From Thermodesulfitimonas autotrophica (lineage in GTDB: Bacteria; Bacillota; Desulfotomaculia; Desulfotomaculales; Ammonificaceae), in contig NZ_RKRE01000002.1 of the NCBI RefSeq assembly GCF_003815015.1, positions 124,001 to 188,000 on the forward strand: a stretch of DNA of 64,000 nucleotides, read 5' to 3'. Shown here one piece after another: positions 43,525 through 54,127 of the stretch. Made by a program: the position numbers and the translations under genes. How positions within the stretch are numbered: position 1 is the first letter of the stretch; each line of letters begins with the position of its first letter. The notes under the pieces were generated by a model. It saw only the letters and a program-made list of their open reading frames with translations. It did no database searches and had not been told where the DNA came from.

Positions 43525-44463
43525 TCAAGAGCCGGGCGCGCCCTCCCTTATCGCGCTCAGAACCGCACCGGCCCCGGAGGATAGCAGCTTCTCGGCCAAC
43601 CGCACCCCCGTTTCCGCAGCGTGCGCCACCTGGCCACTCATCCGGTCCCGGTAGAGGCGGCTCCCTTCCAGGTCCGCAACCATGCCCTCAATGGTCAGCA
43701 CCGTGCCGGTCACGGAAGCCACGGCGCCTATCGGCACCTGGCACCCACCTTCGAGCCGGCGCATAAAGGCCCGCTCCGCGACTACCTCCGCCCGGCTGGG
43801 CGCATCGTCAACCGCACCAACAAGCCGCGCTATTTCCGGATCATCGGCCCGGATCTCAACCCCTATCGCGCCCTGCGAGACCGCAGGGAGACAAATGGTA
43901 TACGGTAACCTTTCGGTTGCGGAACCTTCCAGCCCCAGCCGCGCCAGGCCCGCCCACGCCAGCACCAGCGCATCGAAGTCGCCGGCTTTCAGCTTGTTTA
44001 GACGGGTGGTGAGGTTGCCGCGCACGGGAATGAGCGCCAGGTCGGGGCGGTAATAACGCAGCTGCGCCTGGCGCCGCAGACTTGAGGTGCCCACCCGCGC
44101 CCCGGGCGGTAGCTCGCCTAAGGTCTTCCCAGTACGCGAAACCAAAACGTCACCCGGGTACTCCCGCGGTAAAACCGCCCCGATGACCAAGCCCTCAGGA
44201 AGCACCGTAGGCACATCCTTCATGCTGTGCACCGCCAGGTCAATTTCCCTTTTTAAAAGGGCAACCTCCAGCTCCTTTGTAAAAAGGCCCTTGTCGCCGA
44301 TTTTCGCAAGGGCCACGTCTAAAATCTTGTCCCCGGTTGTCTTAATCTTCACTACCTCAAACCGGTAATCTGGCCACCGCTTCGCGAGTTCCCGGATCAC
44401 AATCCTGGTCTGCGCGAGCGCCAGCGTACTCCCTCGCGTTCCCACCCTGACCGTGCGTGCCAA
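43525..44463 (-). CDS. hemC: Porphobilinogen deaminase (hydroxymethylbilane synthase)
   Basis: A 312-residue enzyme that strings four porphobilinogens together. The start RVGTRGSTLALAQT, HSMKDVPTVLPEGL, RTGKTLGELPPGARVGTSS-like sequence and the cofactor cysteine in LEGGCQVPIGA are present. TTG start with AAGGG seven bases before it; three bases separate it from hemA. Confidence 0.97.
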   Translation of the reverse strand: MARTVRVGTRGSTLALAQTRIVIRELAKRWPDYRFEVVKIKTTGDKILDVALAKIGDKGLFTKELEVALLKREIDLAVHSMKDVPTVLPEGLVIGAVLPREYPGDVLVSRTGKTLGELPPGARVGTSSLRRQAQLRYYRPDLALIPVRGNLTTRLNKLKAGDFDALVLAWAGLARLGLEGSATERLPYTICLPAVSQGAIGVEIRADDPEIARLVGAVDDAPSRAEVVAERAFMRRLEGGCQVPIGAVASVTGTVLTIEGMVADLEGSRLYRDRMSGQVAHAAETGVRLAEKLLSSGAGAVLSAIREGAPGS

Positions 44464-44466
44464 ATC

Positions 44467-45780
44467 CTATCCCTTCCCCTTCGCCGCCGCGGGGAGTTCT
44501 TCCTGGGCGGAGTTTTCTTTAAGGTCGAGTTTGAAGAGCTCCTGCACCGCCTCGGCGTAAAAAAGCCCCTGGGAGGTTAACGCCAGATCCTTCAAGCGCC
44601 GGACAGGCTCGTGCAGCAACTGGTTGGCGATGCTGTTGGCCAGGGACATAATCACCCGGCGCTCGTAATCGGAAAGGTCACCGAGACGGTTGAAGGCCCG
44701 GCGCAACTCTTTCTGCTTTATCTCCTCGCCGAGCTTCTTAAGGGCTACAACGGTAGGAATCACCGCCTGCTCCGCCTGCCGGCGGCGAAAGCCCTCAACC
44801 TCTTCCTCGATTATTCTTTCCGCTTCCGCCGCAATCCTTTGCCTTTCGGCAAGGTTACCGTCGACTACTCCCTGCAGCGCATCGATATCGAAGAGCACTA
44901 TCCCCGGCAGGGTCGCGACCGCGGGTTCGACGTCCCTGGGAACCGCGATATCGATCATAAAAATCTTCGCCCCGCGCCGTTTCGCCATCACCTCGGCCAT
45001 TTCCCGGGCATGGATCACGTAATGACTCGCTCCCGTACAGCTAATGACGATATCCGCCCTTTCCATCCACCGGTAGAGCTCGTCAAACCGGACGGCCCGT
45101 CCCCCAAAACGGGAGGCCAGCTCCTCGGCCCGCTCAAACGAACGATTGGAAACAATCACCCCGGTTACCCCGTTGGCGATAAGGTGCTTCACCGTAAGCT
45201 CGCTCATCTTTCCTGCACCGACGACTAAGACGTTCCGCCCCTCAATACTCCCTAAGTTCTGCTTGGCCAGTTCCACTGCAGCATAGCTCACCGAAACCGG
45301 GTTCTTGTCGATGCCCGTCTCGGTGCGCACCCTCTTACCCACAGCCAGTGCTTGCTGGAAAAGGGCGTTGAAGTAACCCCCTGTGGTCCCAGCTTCCAGC
45401 GCCAACTGATAGGCGTCCTTTACCTGACCAAGGATCTGCGTCTCGCCGAGAACCATCGAATCAAGCCCGGCCGCCACCCGGAAAAGGTGGCGGACGCAGT
45501 CGTTCTCCGTATAAACGTAGAGATAACGCTTCAATTCCGAAAACTCAAGCCCCGCCCGCCGGCAGAGAACCTCAATGACGGCCGTCCGGGCGATCTCGTT
45601 CGTGAAAAACATATAAAACTCGGTACGGTTACAGGTGGAGAGGAGAACAACCGCGGAGACTCCAGGCTTACTCCGCAGCTTGGTGAGAAACTCTCGCGCC
45701 TGCTCGTTCGAGAAGGAAAGCCGCTCCCGCACCTCAACTGGCGCCGTCCGGTGGTTCAGACCGATAACGATCGTAAACAC
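44467..45780 (-). CDS. hemA: Glutamyl-tRNA reductase
   Basis: A 437-residue NADPH enzyme reducing glutamyl-tRNA to glutamate-1-semialdehyde. GLNHRTAPVEVRERLSF opens the protein, the catalytic Cys50 is in LLSTCNRTEFY, followed by RVAAGLDSMVLGETQILGQV and the NADPH site VLVVGAGKMSELTVKHL. A C-terminal dimerisation helix bundle is present. The GTG start overlaps sirC by 47 bases. It is the committed, usually regulated, step of the pathway. Confidence 0.97.
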   Translation of the reverse strand: MFTIVIGLNHRTAPVEVRERLSFSNEQAREFLTKLRSKPGVSAVVLLSTCNRTEFYMFFTNEIARTAVIEVLCRRAGLEFSELKRYLYVYTENDCVRHLFRVAAGLDSMVLGETQILGQVKDAYQLALEAGTTGGYFNALFQQALAVGKRVRTETGIDKNPVSVSYAAVELAKQNLGSIEGRNVLVVGAGKMSELTVKHLIANGVTGVIVSNRSFERAEELASRFGGRAVRFDELYRWMERADIVISCTGASHYVIHAREMAEVMAKRRGAKIFMIDIAVPRDVEPAVATLPGIVLFDIDALQGVVDGNLAERQRIAAEAERIIEEEVEGFRRRQAEQAVIPTVVALKKLGEEIKQKELRRAFNRLGDLSDYERRVIMSLANSIANQLLHEPVRRLKDLALTSQGLFYAEAVQELFKLDLKENSAQEELPAAAKGKG

Positions 45781-46384
45781 CCTTTACCAACTCCTTGGCC
45801 GCAGCAACATCGTTTTTCTCGAGGGCACTAAAGACTTCCGGCGTAACAATCTTATCGAGCACCTCTTCCTTTGCCGCAGGATACCGGCTGATAATCTCCC
45901 GCCGCAGGGAGCCAAGGTACTCTAGGAATTCACCATAAGCCGGCGGGAAAACTTTTTCGAGTTTTTCTCTTAGCTTTCGCGCGAGAAGAGGACTCTTGCC
46001 TCCCGTCGATATGGCTACCGTAAGCTCCCCCCGGCGGATGACCGAAGGGACGTAGAAGCTGCAAAATTCAGGCTGGTCGACCACATTGAGCAAAATATTC
46101 CCGGCCGCACACTCCCGGGCCACCTGGCCGTTCACTTCCCGGTCATCGGTTGCGCTTACCACCAGGAAGGCACCCGCCGTATCGCCTGCCACAAAGCCGC
46201 GCCGGACCCATTCGATCTCTCCCACCGCAGCCAGGGCAGCGAGCTCCTCAACCACCTGGGGGCTCACCACCCGGACCTTTGCGCCGCACATAAGCAACAT
46301 CTTAACCTTCCGCGCGGCGACCTTTCCGCCTCCTACTACCAGACACTGCCGGTTTTCGAGTTTAATAAAAGCAGGGTAGAGCAA
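45734..46384 (-). CDS. sirC: Precorrin-2 dehydrogenase / sirohydrochlorin ferrochelatase family
   Basis: About 216 residues, equivalent to the N-terminal half of CysG or to Met8p/SirC. LYPAFIKLENRQCLVVGGGKVAARKVKML gives the NAD-binding start, followed by VSATDDREVNGQVARECAAG, LLNVVDQPEFCSFYVPSV and STGGKSPLLARKLREKLE. It oxidises precorrin-2 to sirohydrochlorin and may add iron to give siroheme, which is the substrate of AhbAB in this operon. The TTG at 46384 is preferred; a TTG at 46408 lies inside a strong hairpin. It is the first gene of the operon. Confidence 0.9.
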   Translation of the reverse strand: MLYPAFIKLENRQCLVVGGGKVAARKVKMLLMCGAKVRVVSPQVVEELAALAAVGEIEWVRRGFVAGDTAGAFLVVSATDDREVNGQVARECAAGNILLNVVDQPEFCSFYVPSVIRRGELTVAISTGGKSPLLARKLREKLEKVFPPAYGEFLEYLGSLRREIISRYPAAKEEVLDKIVTPEVFSALEKNDVAAAKELVKGVYDRYRSEPPDGAS

Positions 46385-46401
46385 GCCTTGTAGACTCCCC
46401 G

Positions 46402-46424
46402 GCGCCAAGCGTTCCGCTTGGCGC
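46402..46424. repeat. Perfect 9-bp palindrome in the tetrapyrrole operon leader
   Basis: GCGCCAAGC and GCTTGGCGC are exact reverse complements around GTTCC. The element sits between the promoter (about 10 bases after the likely start of transcription) and the sirC start, so it can act as an operator or as a stable 5' RNA hairpin. No known regulator consensus was recognised. Confidence 0.7.
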
Positions 46425-46440
46425 GCAAATTTACCCTTTT

Positions 46441-46469
46441 ATTATAAAATACCGCGCCCGGCTTTTTAA
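46441..46469 (-). promoter_or_regulatory. Promoter of the sirC-hemA operon
   Basis: TTAAAA (46469-46464) and TATAAT (46446-46441), 17-base spacer, minus strand. The -10 box is perfect and the -35 box poor, which is usual for an activated or tightly controlled promoter. Confidence 0.6.
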
Positions 46470-46480
46470 CCGGGAATTTA

Positions 46481-47446
46481 TCAAAACTGACGGGCAACCA
46501 CAAACTCCGCAATGGCGCCGAGTTTGTCTCGCGTCGGAATATCCGGCAGAATCCGCAGTGCCTCCTGCGCCCTCCTTACAAACCGCCGCGCCACCTCCAG
46601 GCTGTAGGCTACGCCCCCTTCCTCCTGAATGATCGTGATCGCCTCTTTAATCTCCGCATCGCTTTTCTCCCGGGCGCAAAGGATCTCTAACAGGCGCCGG
46701 TGGTATTTTTTGCTGCGGCGGAGGACATAAATCACCGGGAGCGTAGCGATCCCCTCCCGGATGTCACCTCCGGTTGCTTTCCCGAGCACACGCTCGTCCG
46801 CCACTATATCCAGGACGTCATCAACAACCTGAAAAGCCATCCCGACCGCCAGGCCGTACCGCCCTAACTCCCGGCTGATAAACCGCGGCGCACCGCAAAC
46901 CACCGCCCCAAGCTCGGCCGCGGCGGCGATAAGGTAGGCTGTTTTGCTGCGAATCCGCCAGAAATAACCGCGCAACGTCTGGCGGGGGTTAAAGCAGGCC
47001 TCCGCCTGGGCAAACTCACCGGTGCAGACCCGCATGCAGGTCGCCGCCAATTTCCGGCTGACCACCGGTTCCGGATAACCCGCCACTAACTCGATAGCCT
47101 TCGCGAAGATGGTATCGCCCGCGCGGATGGCCACCCTGTTCCCCCAAAGCCTCTGGACCGTGGGGCGGCCGCGCCGCACGGCGGCCCCGTCAACCACGTC
47201 GTCATGCACCAGTGTTGCCATATGGATAAGCTCCACGGCCACCGCTAACGGAGCCACCTTCTCCAGTTCGTAGCGGCCGAAATGACCGCTTAAAAGCGCG
47301 AAGGCGGGTCGCAGCCGCTTTCCTCCCGCGTTGCAAAGATGTGTCGCCGCTTCCCCGAGAACGCCGTCGAACTCCCCGACTACCCTTTTGAGCTCTGCCT
47401 CAACATACGACAGGTCATCCCTTATTTCGCAAAAAAAATCAAACAT
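46481..47446 (-). CDS. Polyprenyl diphosphate synthase (heptaprenyl/octaprenyl type)
   Basis: A 321-residue trans-prenyltransferase with both Asp-rich motifs: HDDVVD at 81-86 and DDVLD at 209-213, plus the GGKRLRPAF start. It makes a long isoprenoid tail, probably for menaquinone. No menaquinone gene is adjacent, so chain length and use are not determined. ATG at 47446 is preferred, with CGGAG five bases upstream, over the ATG at 47470. Confidence 0.9.
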   Translation of the reverse strand: MFDFFCEIRDDLSYVEAELKRVVGEFDGVLGEAATHLCNAGGKRLRPAFALLSGHFGRYELEKVAPLAVAVELIHMATLVHDDVVDGAAVRRGRPTVQRLWGNRVAIRAGDTIFAKAIELVAGYPEPVVSRKLAATCMRVCTGEFAQAEACFNPRQTLRGYFWRIRSKTAYLIAAAAELGAVVCGAPRFISRELGRYGLAVGMAFQVVDDVLDIVADERVLGKATGGDIREGIATLPVIYVLRRSKKYHRRLLEILCAREKSDAEIKEAITIIQEEGGVAYSLEVARRFVRRAQEALRILPDIPTRDKLGAIAEFVVARQF

Positions 47447-47533
47447 TACTGCTCCGTGCGTTCCCTGCATTGCTAAGATTGAAATTCTTCTTCCTACGCC
47501 AAAATCCTCCCCGCCCCGAAAAAAATGCTCCCC

Positions 47534-48163
47534 TTACCGGCCGCCACGGGGCTTACCCCTGTAAAGGCGGAAATTCTGGTAGTATGCCCCATTGCTCTTG
47601 TAGTAGGCAAGGTCGTCAACATCCGTGACCGAACCCCGGTTCTCCTCTTCCAGCGGCTCCGTTTCCGTAGAAAGGCCGTGTTGCGCTACGTCCTGCCAGG
47701 CATCTTCCCGGTCGTAAATCACACTCTCATCGCCGGGGCGCGCCCAGGGATGCTTCAAGAGCTCCTCCTCCACCGGCCTTCGCCGCAGCCCCCCCTGGCT
47801 TTCCTGTTTTTCCTTGCAGGAGGCACACATCGTCGTGTAGGGAACCGCCTCGAGCCTTTCCAGAGGGATCGGCGCACCGCACGCGTCGCAGAAGCCGTAA
47901 CGCCCTGCCGCCATCTTCGCCAGCGCATCCTCAATCGCCCGCAGCTTCAGCGCCGCATCCTCTTTCAAGGATAGGTCCTTGGAGCGCTCGAAGAGTTCGC
48001 TGGCTACATCTGCCGGGTGGTTGTCGTAAAGAGAAAGCTCGCCGATCGCGTCCCGCATCGGCAGCGCCAGACCCTCGTCTTCAATGCCCGCAATACGCCG
48101 TTTTAGCTCTTCCCGGTCGCGGTGCAACCGCTCCCGGAAGTAATCCTGCAACCCCGCATCCAC
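47534..48163 (-). CDS. TraR/DksA-type zinc finger protein (YteA-like)
   Basis: A 209-residue protein. The N-terminal part is a charged coiled coil; a C4 zinc finger follows with Cys92, Cys95, Cys113 and Cys116 (GFCDACGAPIPLERL and TTMCASCKE). The tail after about 125 is acidic and aromatic, with WARPGDESVIYDREDAW. This is the YteA branch of Bacillota, related to DksA, which acts on RNA polymerase; a role in sporulation or stationary phase has been proposed for relatives. It lies 23 bases after the DUF5665 gene. Confidence 0.85.
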   Translation of the reverse strand: MDAGLQDYFRERLHRDREELKRRIAGIEDEGLALPMRDAIGELSLYDNHPADVASELFERSKDLSLKEDAALKLRAIEDALAKMAAGRYGFCDACGAPIPLERLEAVPYTTMCASCKEKQESQGGLRRRPVEEELLKHPWARPGDESVIYDREDAWQDVAQHGLSTETEPLEEENRGSVTDVDDLAYYKSNGAYYQNFRLYRGKPRGGR

Positions 48164-48186
48164 GCGCTACACGCCTCCTTCTTCAT

Positions 48187-48486
48187 TCAGTACAGATGAA
48201 GCTCCACCATCCGCACGACTTCAGCAATAAACCTGCCGATTCCGGGAAGGTTGGCCGCCACCAAGTTTCGCAACACGTAAACGAGGACCGCTCCCAGAAT
48301 CGTAAACCCAATGGCGATGCCAACACCCCGCGCGATACCGGCGATGAGGTTGATGTACATCAGCCGCCAGGGGTGCTCGAGCAGGTGGACGTACTCGGCC
48401 AGGCGCATCTTTTCCATCGCTACGCTCAGCCGTTCGATCTTCTCTGTGAGTAACCGAATGACCGCCTTGTCTTCCGCAACCGCCAC
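48187..48486 (-). CDS. DUF5665 small membrane protein
   Basis: A 99-residue protein. An amphipathic start is followed by LAEYVHLLEHPWRLMYINLIAG, typical of DUF5665, and one or two transmembrane segments (about 48-75) ahead of a short tail. The function is unknown. GTG start after GGGGTGAG. It sits at the head of a small operon with the TraR/DksA protein. Confidence 0.78.
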   Translation of the reverse strand: MAVAEDKAVIRLLTEKIERLSVAMEKMRLAEYVHLLEHPWRLMYINLIAGIARGVGIAIGFTILGAVLVYVLRNLVAANLPGIGRFIAEVVRMVELHLY

Positions 48487-48526
48487 CAGAACTCACCCCC
48501 CTGCCTCCCGGATGCCGGGTTGGGCC

Positions 48527-48543
48527 GCTGTCCACCGGACAGC
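48527..48543. repeat. Perfect 7-bp hairpin upstream of the DUF5665 gene
   Basis: GCTGTCC-ACC-GGACAGC, with a three-base loop, 40 bases before the GTG. It could be a small operator or a leader hairpin. No T-run follows on either strand. Confidence 0.45.
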
Positions 48544-48670
48544 AGACATTCCCGCCCTTTTGCCTGTCGTTTTGCTACCGGCCCCGGACGCACTGCCCCA
48601 TTCTCCCTACCCCGTTCTTAATTTAACCCTGCCCCCGGCAAAATAAAAGGTGCTGCCCCCGCTAAAATTT

Positions 48671-48694
48671 AAAGACAGCCTTACGGCTGCCTTT
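48671..48694 (-). terminator. Probable terminator of the hrcA-dnaJ operon
   Basis: On the minus strand AAAGGCAGCC-GTAA-GGCTGTCTTT makes a ten-pair stem with one G-T pair, followed by AAATTTT. It is 45 bases after the dnaJ stop. Confidence 0.65.
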
Positions 48695-48738
48695 AGCGAA
48701 AATTCTATAATTACGCTACCTGCCAATCACGCCCGCGC

Positions 48739-49875
48739 TTACATAAAGGCGTCCCGGACCTTTTCAAAAAAACCTTTCTCCTTATCACCTTTTGCCACCT
48801 CGTCACCCGAAAGCCGGGCAAACTCACGTAAGAGCTCTTTCTGGCGCTCGGTAAGCCGGGTTGGGGTTACAACTTTGAGCCGCACGATGAGGTCGCCCCG
48901 GCCGTGGCCGTAAGGATTCGGAACACCTTTACCCTTAAGCCTTACCACGGTACCGGATTGTGTCCCTTCCTGAACCTTCAGCCGGGTCGTTCCCTCGAGG
49001 GTGGGCACCTCAATCTCCGCCCCGAGAGCCGCCTGCGGGAAGGAAATGGCGGCTTCGTAAATAAGGTCGTCACCCTCCCGCCGGAAAACCGGGTCGGGAC
49101 GCACCCGGATATAAACGTAAAGGTCGCCCGGCGGGCCACCGCGCGCACCGGCCTCGCCCTCGCCCCGGAGCCGGAGGCGGAAGCCGTTATCTACGCCCGC
49201 AGGAACCTTCACCTTAACCTTACGCACCCGCTGGACATAGCCGCTGCCGTTGCAGTCACGGCACGGCTGCGGGATAAACTGGCCGCTCCCGCCACAGCGG
49301 TCGCAGGTCCGGGTCTGGATGAACTGACCGAAGGGCGTGGCGCGGCTAAAGCTCACCTGACCAGTACCATTGCAAGCCGCACAGCGTTCCGGCGCGGTCC
49401 CGGGAGCGGCACCCGAACCGCCGCACGTGCCGCAACGTTCGGTTCGCGGCACCCTGACCTCCTTCTCCGCGCCGAAAACCGCTTCCCGGAACGAAAGCTC
49501 GAGCTGCGTTTCGAGGTCCGCCCCGCGCTGCGGCCCGTGCCGGCGCCGCCCCCCACCGAAGAAGGCCTCGAAGAGATCTCCGAAACCGAAGTCAAAGCCC
49601 AGGTCCCGGAAATCAAAATTCCGGAAGTCAAAACCAAAGCCCTGCCCTTCGGGCCCGGCGTGGCCAAAGCGGTCGTACTGCGCCCGCTTCTCCGGGTCCG
49701 AAAGCACCGCGTAAGCCTCGGTGATCTCCCGGAACTTTTCCGCCGCCTCCTCTTTTTTGTCGGGGTTCGCATCCGGGTGGTACTGCCGCGCAAGCCGGCG
49801 GTAGGCCTTCTTTATCTCTTCCTGGGTCGCGTTGCGCGAAACCCCGAGAACCTCGTAGTAATCACGCTTAGCCAT
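48739..49875 (-). CDS. dnaJ: Chaperone protein DnaJ
   Basis: A 378-residue class A J-protein: J domain with the HPD motif ([11 protein letters not shown]), a G/F-rich segment ([16 protein letters not shown]), four zinc-finger repeats [24 protein letters not shown] and CRDCNGSG, and C-terminal substrate-binding domains. It delivers unfolded proteins to DnaK and stimulates its ATPase. It is the last gene of the operon, 121 bases after dnaK. Its most common sequence neighbours GrpE and DnaK are both upstream. Confidence 0.97.
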   Translation of the reverse strand: MAKRDYYEVLGVSRNATQEEIKKAYRRLARQYHPDANPDKKEEAAEKFREITEAYAVLSDPEKRAQYDRFGHAGPEGQGFGFDFRNFDFRDLGFDFGFGDLFEAFFGGGRRRHGPQRGADLETQLELSFREAVFGAEKEVRVPRTERCGTCGGSGAAPGTAPERCAACNGTGQVSFSRATPFGQFIQTRTCDRCGGSGQFIPQPCRDCNGSGYVQRVRKVKVKVPAGVDNGFRLRLRGEGEAGARGGPPGDLYVYIRVRPDPVFRREGDDLIYEAAISFPQAALGAEIEVPTLEGTTRLKVQEGTQSGTVVRLKGKGVPNPYGHGRGDLIVRLKVVTPTRLTERQKELLREFARLSGDEVAKGDKEKGFFEKVRDAFM

Positions 49876-49996
49876 AAAACCCGCACCTTCTCAAAAAAAA
49901 GTCAGCACCTACCATCCGGGAAAAACTATCCGGGGCGCGTAAAGGAGCCCCCGCGTAACCTGAAATATTCCCGCCGCGGCAGGCAAATATCCGGCA

Positions 49997-51817
<1,821 letters not shown>

Positions 51818-51897
51818 TCACCCTCCTTCGGAAATACCATTTTCATCTTTCGTGGTGCCGTAGAAACCACTCTATAAACTGGGCGCTATAAAACGCC

Positions 51898-52536
51898 CTA
51901 CTCTTTTTCTCTACTCACCTTCACCAGCGCCGGCCGGATAACCTTACCCCGGAACATATAGCCGCGCCGGAACTCCTCGACAACCGTGTGCCGCGGGCCA
52001 TCTTCACCCGCTTCGTAGGCCACCGCCTCGTGGCGGCTGGGATCAAACTCCTGGCCAACCGCAGGGATCGGTTCCAACCCCTCGCGCGCGAGGATTTCGC
52101 TGAGCCGCCGGTAGATCATGTTGACACCAGATAGAAAATCGGCCACCTGTTCACCCGGCGATTGCAAGGCCCGCTCAAAATCGTCGAGTACCGGCAGAAG
52201 CGCGGTCACCAGCGCCTCACCGGCAAAATGAAGGAACTCCTCGCGCTCCTTGTTTACGCGGCGCCGCAGGTTTTCAAAATCGGCCCGCAGCCGCAAAAGC
52301 TGCTGGTAATACTCCGCCGCTTTCGCCTCGGCTGTACTTAAGGCCGCCTCGAGTGCGCGTACCCGGTCCTCGGGGGATAGCGTCTCCGGCGCCTCCCCCA
52401 GGTCCTGGGCGGCCTCTCGCTCCGGCAAGCTTTCCTCCACCGCCGGCGCTTCTGCGTCGGTTTCTGCGCCGGTCACCGCCGCAGGAGCGGCGGCTTCCCC
52501 GTTAACCCTTTTTTCTTCCCTTTCTTTATCCGGCAT
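51898..52536 (-). CDS. grpE: Nucleotide exchange factor GrpE
   Basis: A 212-residue protein. A long acidic, low-complexity N-terminus (about 1-65) leads into the coiled coil (AEYYQQLLRLRADFENLRRR) and beta domain (GQEFDPSRHEAVAYE, GYMFRGKVIRPALVKV). It releases ADP from DnaK and acts as a thermosensor in studied species. The ATG at 52536 is preferred; it overlaps the chaperonin stop by 11 bases, so translation of the two is coupled. Confidence 0.95.
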   Translation of the reverse strand: MPDKEREEKRVNGEAAAPAAVTGAETDAEAPAVEESLPEREAAQDLGEAPETLSPEDRVRALEAALSTAEAKAAEYYQQLLRLRADFENLRRRVNKEREEFLHFAGEALVTALLPVLDDFERALQSPGEQVADFLSGVNMIYRRLSEILAREGLEPIPAVGQEFDPSRHEAVAYEAGEDGPRHTVVEEFRRGYMFRGKVIRPALVKVSREKE

Positions 52537-54097
52537 CTTTGACCTGATCCCCGCTTTCCTGCTTCTCATCCCGCTTCCGGATTATCGTATCGATCCGGAG
52601 GATCGCCTCCGCGATCTCCCCGGCAGCTTTCAGGGCGTGGATCTTGACCAGCGCCGGGTCAAGGATTCCCGCCTGGAGCATATCCTTTACCTCGCCCGTA
52701 TCGCAATCAACCGCAAGGGAGTTTTTCCGCCGCGCCACCTGTGCCGCGACCACGTCGCCGACCTTTTCTAACGGATTAAAACCAGCATTAGCGACGATCT
52801 GCGCCAGGGGCCGTTTCAGGGCTTCGACCACGCAATCGACGCCGTAGGCAGCCATTCCCCGGACGCGGCCGCGCATCTTTTCCACTTCCCGGGCAACGGC
52901 AATCTCCAACGCCCCGCCCCCCGGGACAACACCCCCCTTGACCGCCGCCTGCACGGCCGCCGCCGCGTCCTTGGCGATCCGCTCCCGCTCGCCGACAACC
53001 TCCGCCGTCGCGGCGCCGACAACAATCGTAGCCATCGGTTTGCCGCCACCCGCCCGGATCCAGACCTGTTCCAGGCGCTCGTCATCGTAAACCTCGCCCG
53101 CAAAGCCTAAGTACCGGGCGAGCTCCCCAGGCTCCTTCTTCAGCCCCGTCCGCTTAATCATTCTGGCTCCGGTGTGTTCCGCCGCGCGGCGTAATTCTTT
53201 CTGTAACACCCGCTGAATGACCATCACACCCGCATCGGTGAGCATCTCCTCTGCCACATCCGCCACGCCACGGTCGACCAGAACCAACTTGACCCCCATC
53301 TCGATAAGCTTGCGGATATTCTGTTTAAACTCTTCCTGCAACGCCAGGTAGCGGGTAAACCCCGCTTCCGTCCCCAGGGCCTCCTCCTCCAACTCTTCCG
53401 GCTCCAGGGCATCGTCGACGACCAGCACCTTCGCTCCGGTGAGGTGCTCGGGCATCTGCCGGTTCAGCCGCTCTTTGCTGATGATTACCCCTTCAAAAAC
53501 CTGGTTCTCCGCCCCTTCCTCGGCCACCACAAGGTCGGCCAGCCGGAAAGCCGGTTTTAGAAGCTCCTCCCTGCCGACGAGGCGGGCTGCTTTCACCACC
53601 AGGTCGGCGATGTCTTCGTTCCCCCTCCCAGCCACCAGGGCTACGGCGCGCAGGCGGGGGTCGTCAAGGTCCCTAAGCTCGCTGGCTTGCTGGCGCATCA
53701 CGTCGACCGCAAAGCTGACGCCCTGCCGCAGCCCTTCGATCACCCGCGCCACGGGTACGCCTTTTAGCACTTTTTCGAGCCCGGCACCAACCATTGCCCC
53801 GGCCATCACCGTAGTCGTGGTGGTACCGTCGCCTACCTCCTCATCCTGAGCCTTGGCAACGTTAATCACCATTTTCGCCGCCGGGTGGGTCGCTTCCATG
53901 GTGGTGAGAATGGTCACCCCGTCGTTGGTGATAATTACCTCGCCGAAGCGGTCGACCAGCATCGTGTCGAGGCCCTTCGGCCCTAACGTCCCCTCCACCG
54001 CGGCGGCCACGGCCCGAATGGCGTTGGTGTTGGAAATGAGGGCCGCCAGGCGCTCGTTGACTTCTGAACCCGTCGTTGCCTGCTGCTTTAAGCTCAC
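52526..54097 (-). CDS. Group III (thermosome-like) chaperonin
   Basis: A 523-residue chaperonin that resembles archaeal thermosomes rather than GroEL. Nucleotide-site motifs: LGPKG at 38-42, NDGVTIL at 58-64, GDGTTTT at 89-95 and VPGGGALE at 391-398. The region around 232-260 ([11 protein letters not shown] onward) is where group II chaperonins carry the built-in helical lid, so no GroES is needed. Such bacterial group III chaperonins are known from a few Bacillota, including Carboxydothermus, and lie, as here, inside the dnaK operon. Its place between hrcA and grpE puts it under CIRCE control. No groES or groEL is in the window. Confidence 0.95.
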   Translation of the reverse strand: MSLKQQATTGSEVNERLAALISNTNAIRAVAAAVEGTLGPKGLDTMLVDRFGEVIITNDGVTILTTMEATHPAAKMVINVAKAQDEEVGDGTTTTTVMAGAMVGAGLEKVLKGVPVARVIEGLRQGVSFAVDVMRQQASELRDLDDPRLRAVALVAGRGNEDIADLVVKAARLVGREELLKPAFRLADLVVAEEGAENQVFEGVIISKERLNRQMPEHLTGAKVLVVDDALEPEELEEEALGTEAGFTRYLALQEEFKQNIRKLIEMGVKLVLVDRGVADVAEEMLTDAGVMVIQRVLQKELRRAAEHTGARMIKRTGLKKEPGELARYLGFAGEVYDDERLEQVWIRAGGGKPMATIVVGAATAEVVGERERIAKDAAAAVQAAVKGGVVPGGGALEIAVAREVEKMRGRVRGMAAYGVDCVVEALKRPLAQIVANAGFNPLEKVGDVVAAQVARRKNSLAVDCDTGEVKDMLQAGILDPALVKIHALKAAGEIAEAILRIDTIIRKRDEKQESGDQVKDAG

Positions 54098-54127
54098 CTA
54101 ACCGATCCTCCTGCCCTGCTAAGACTC

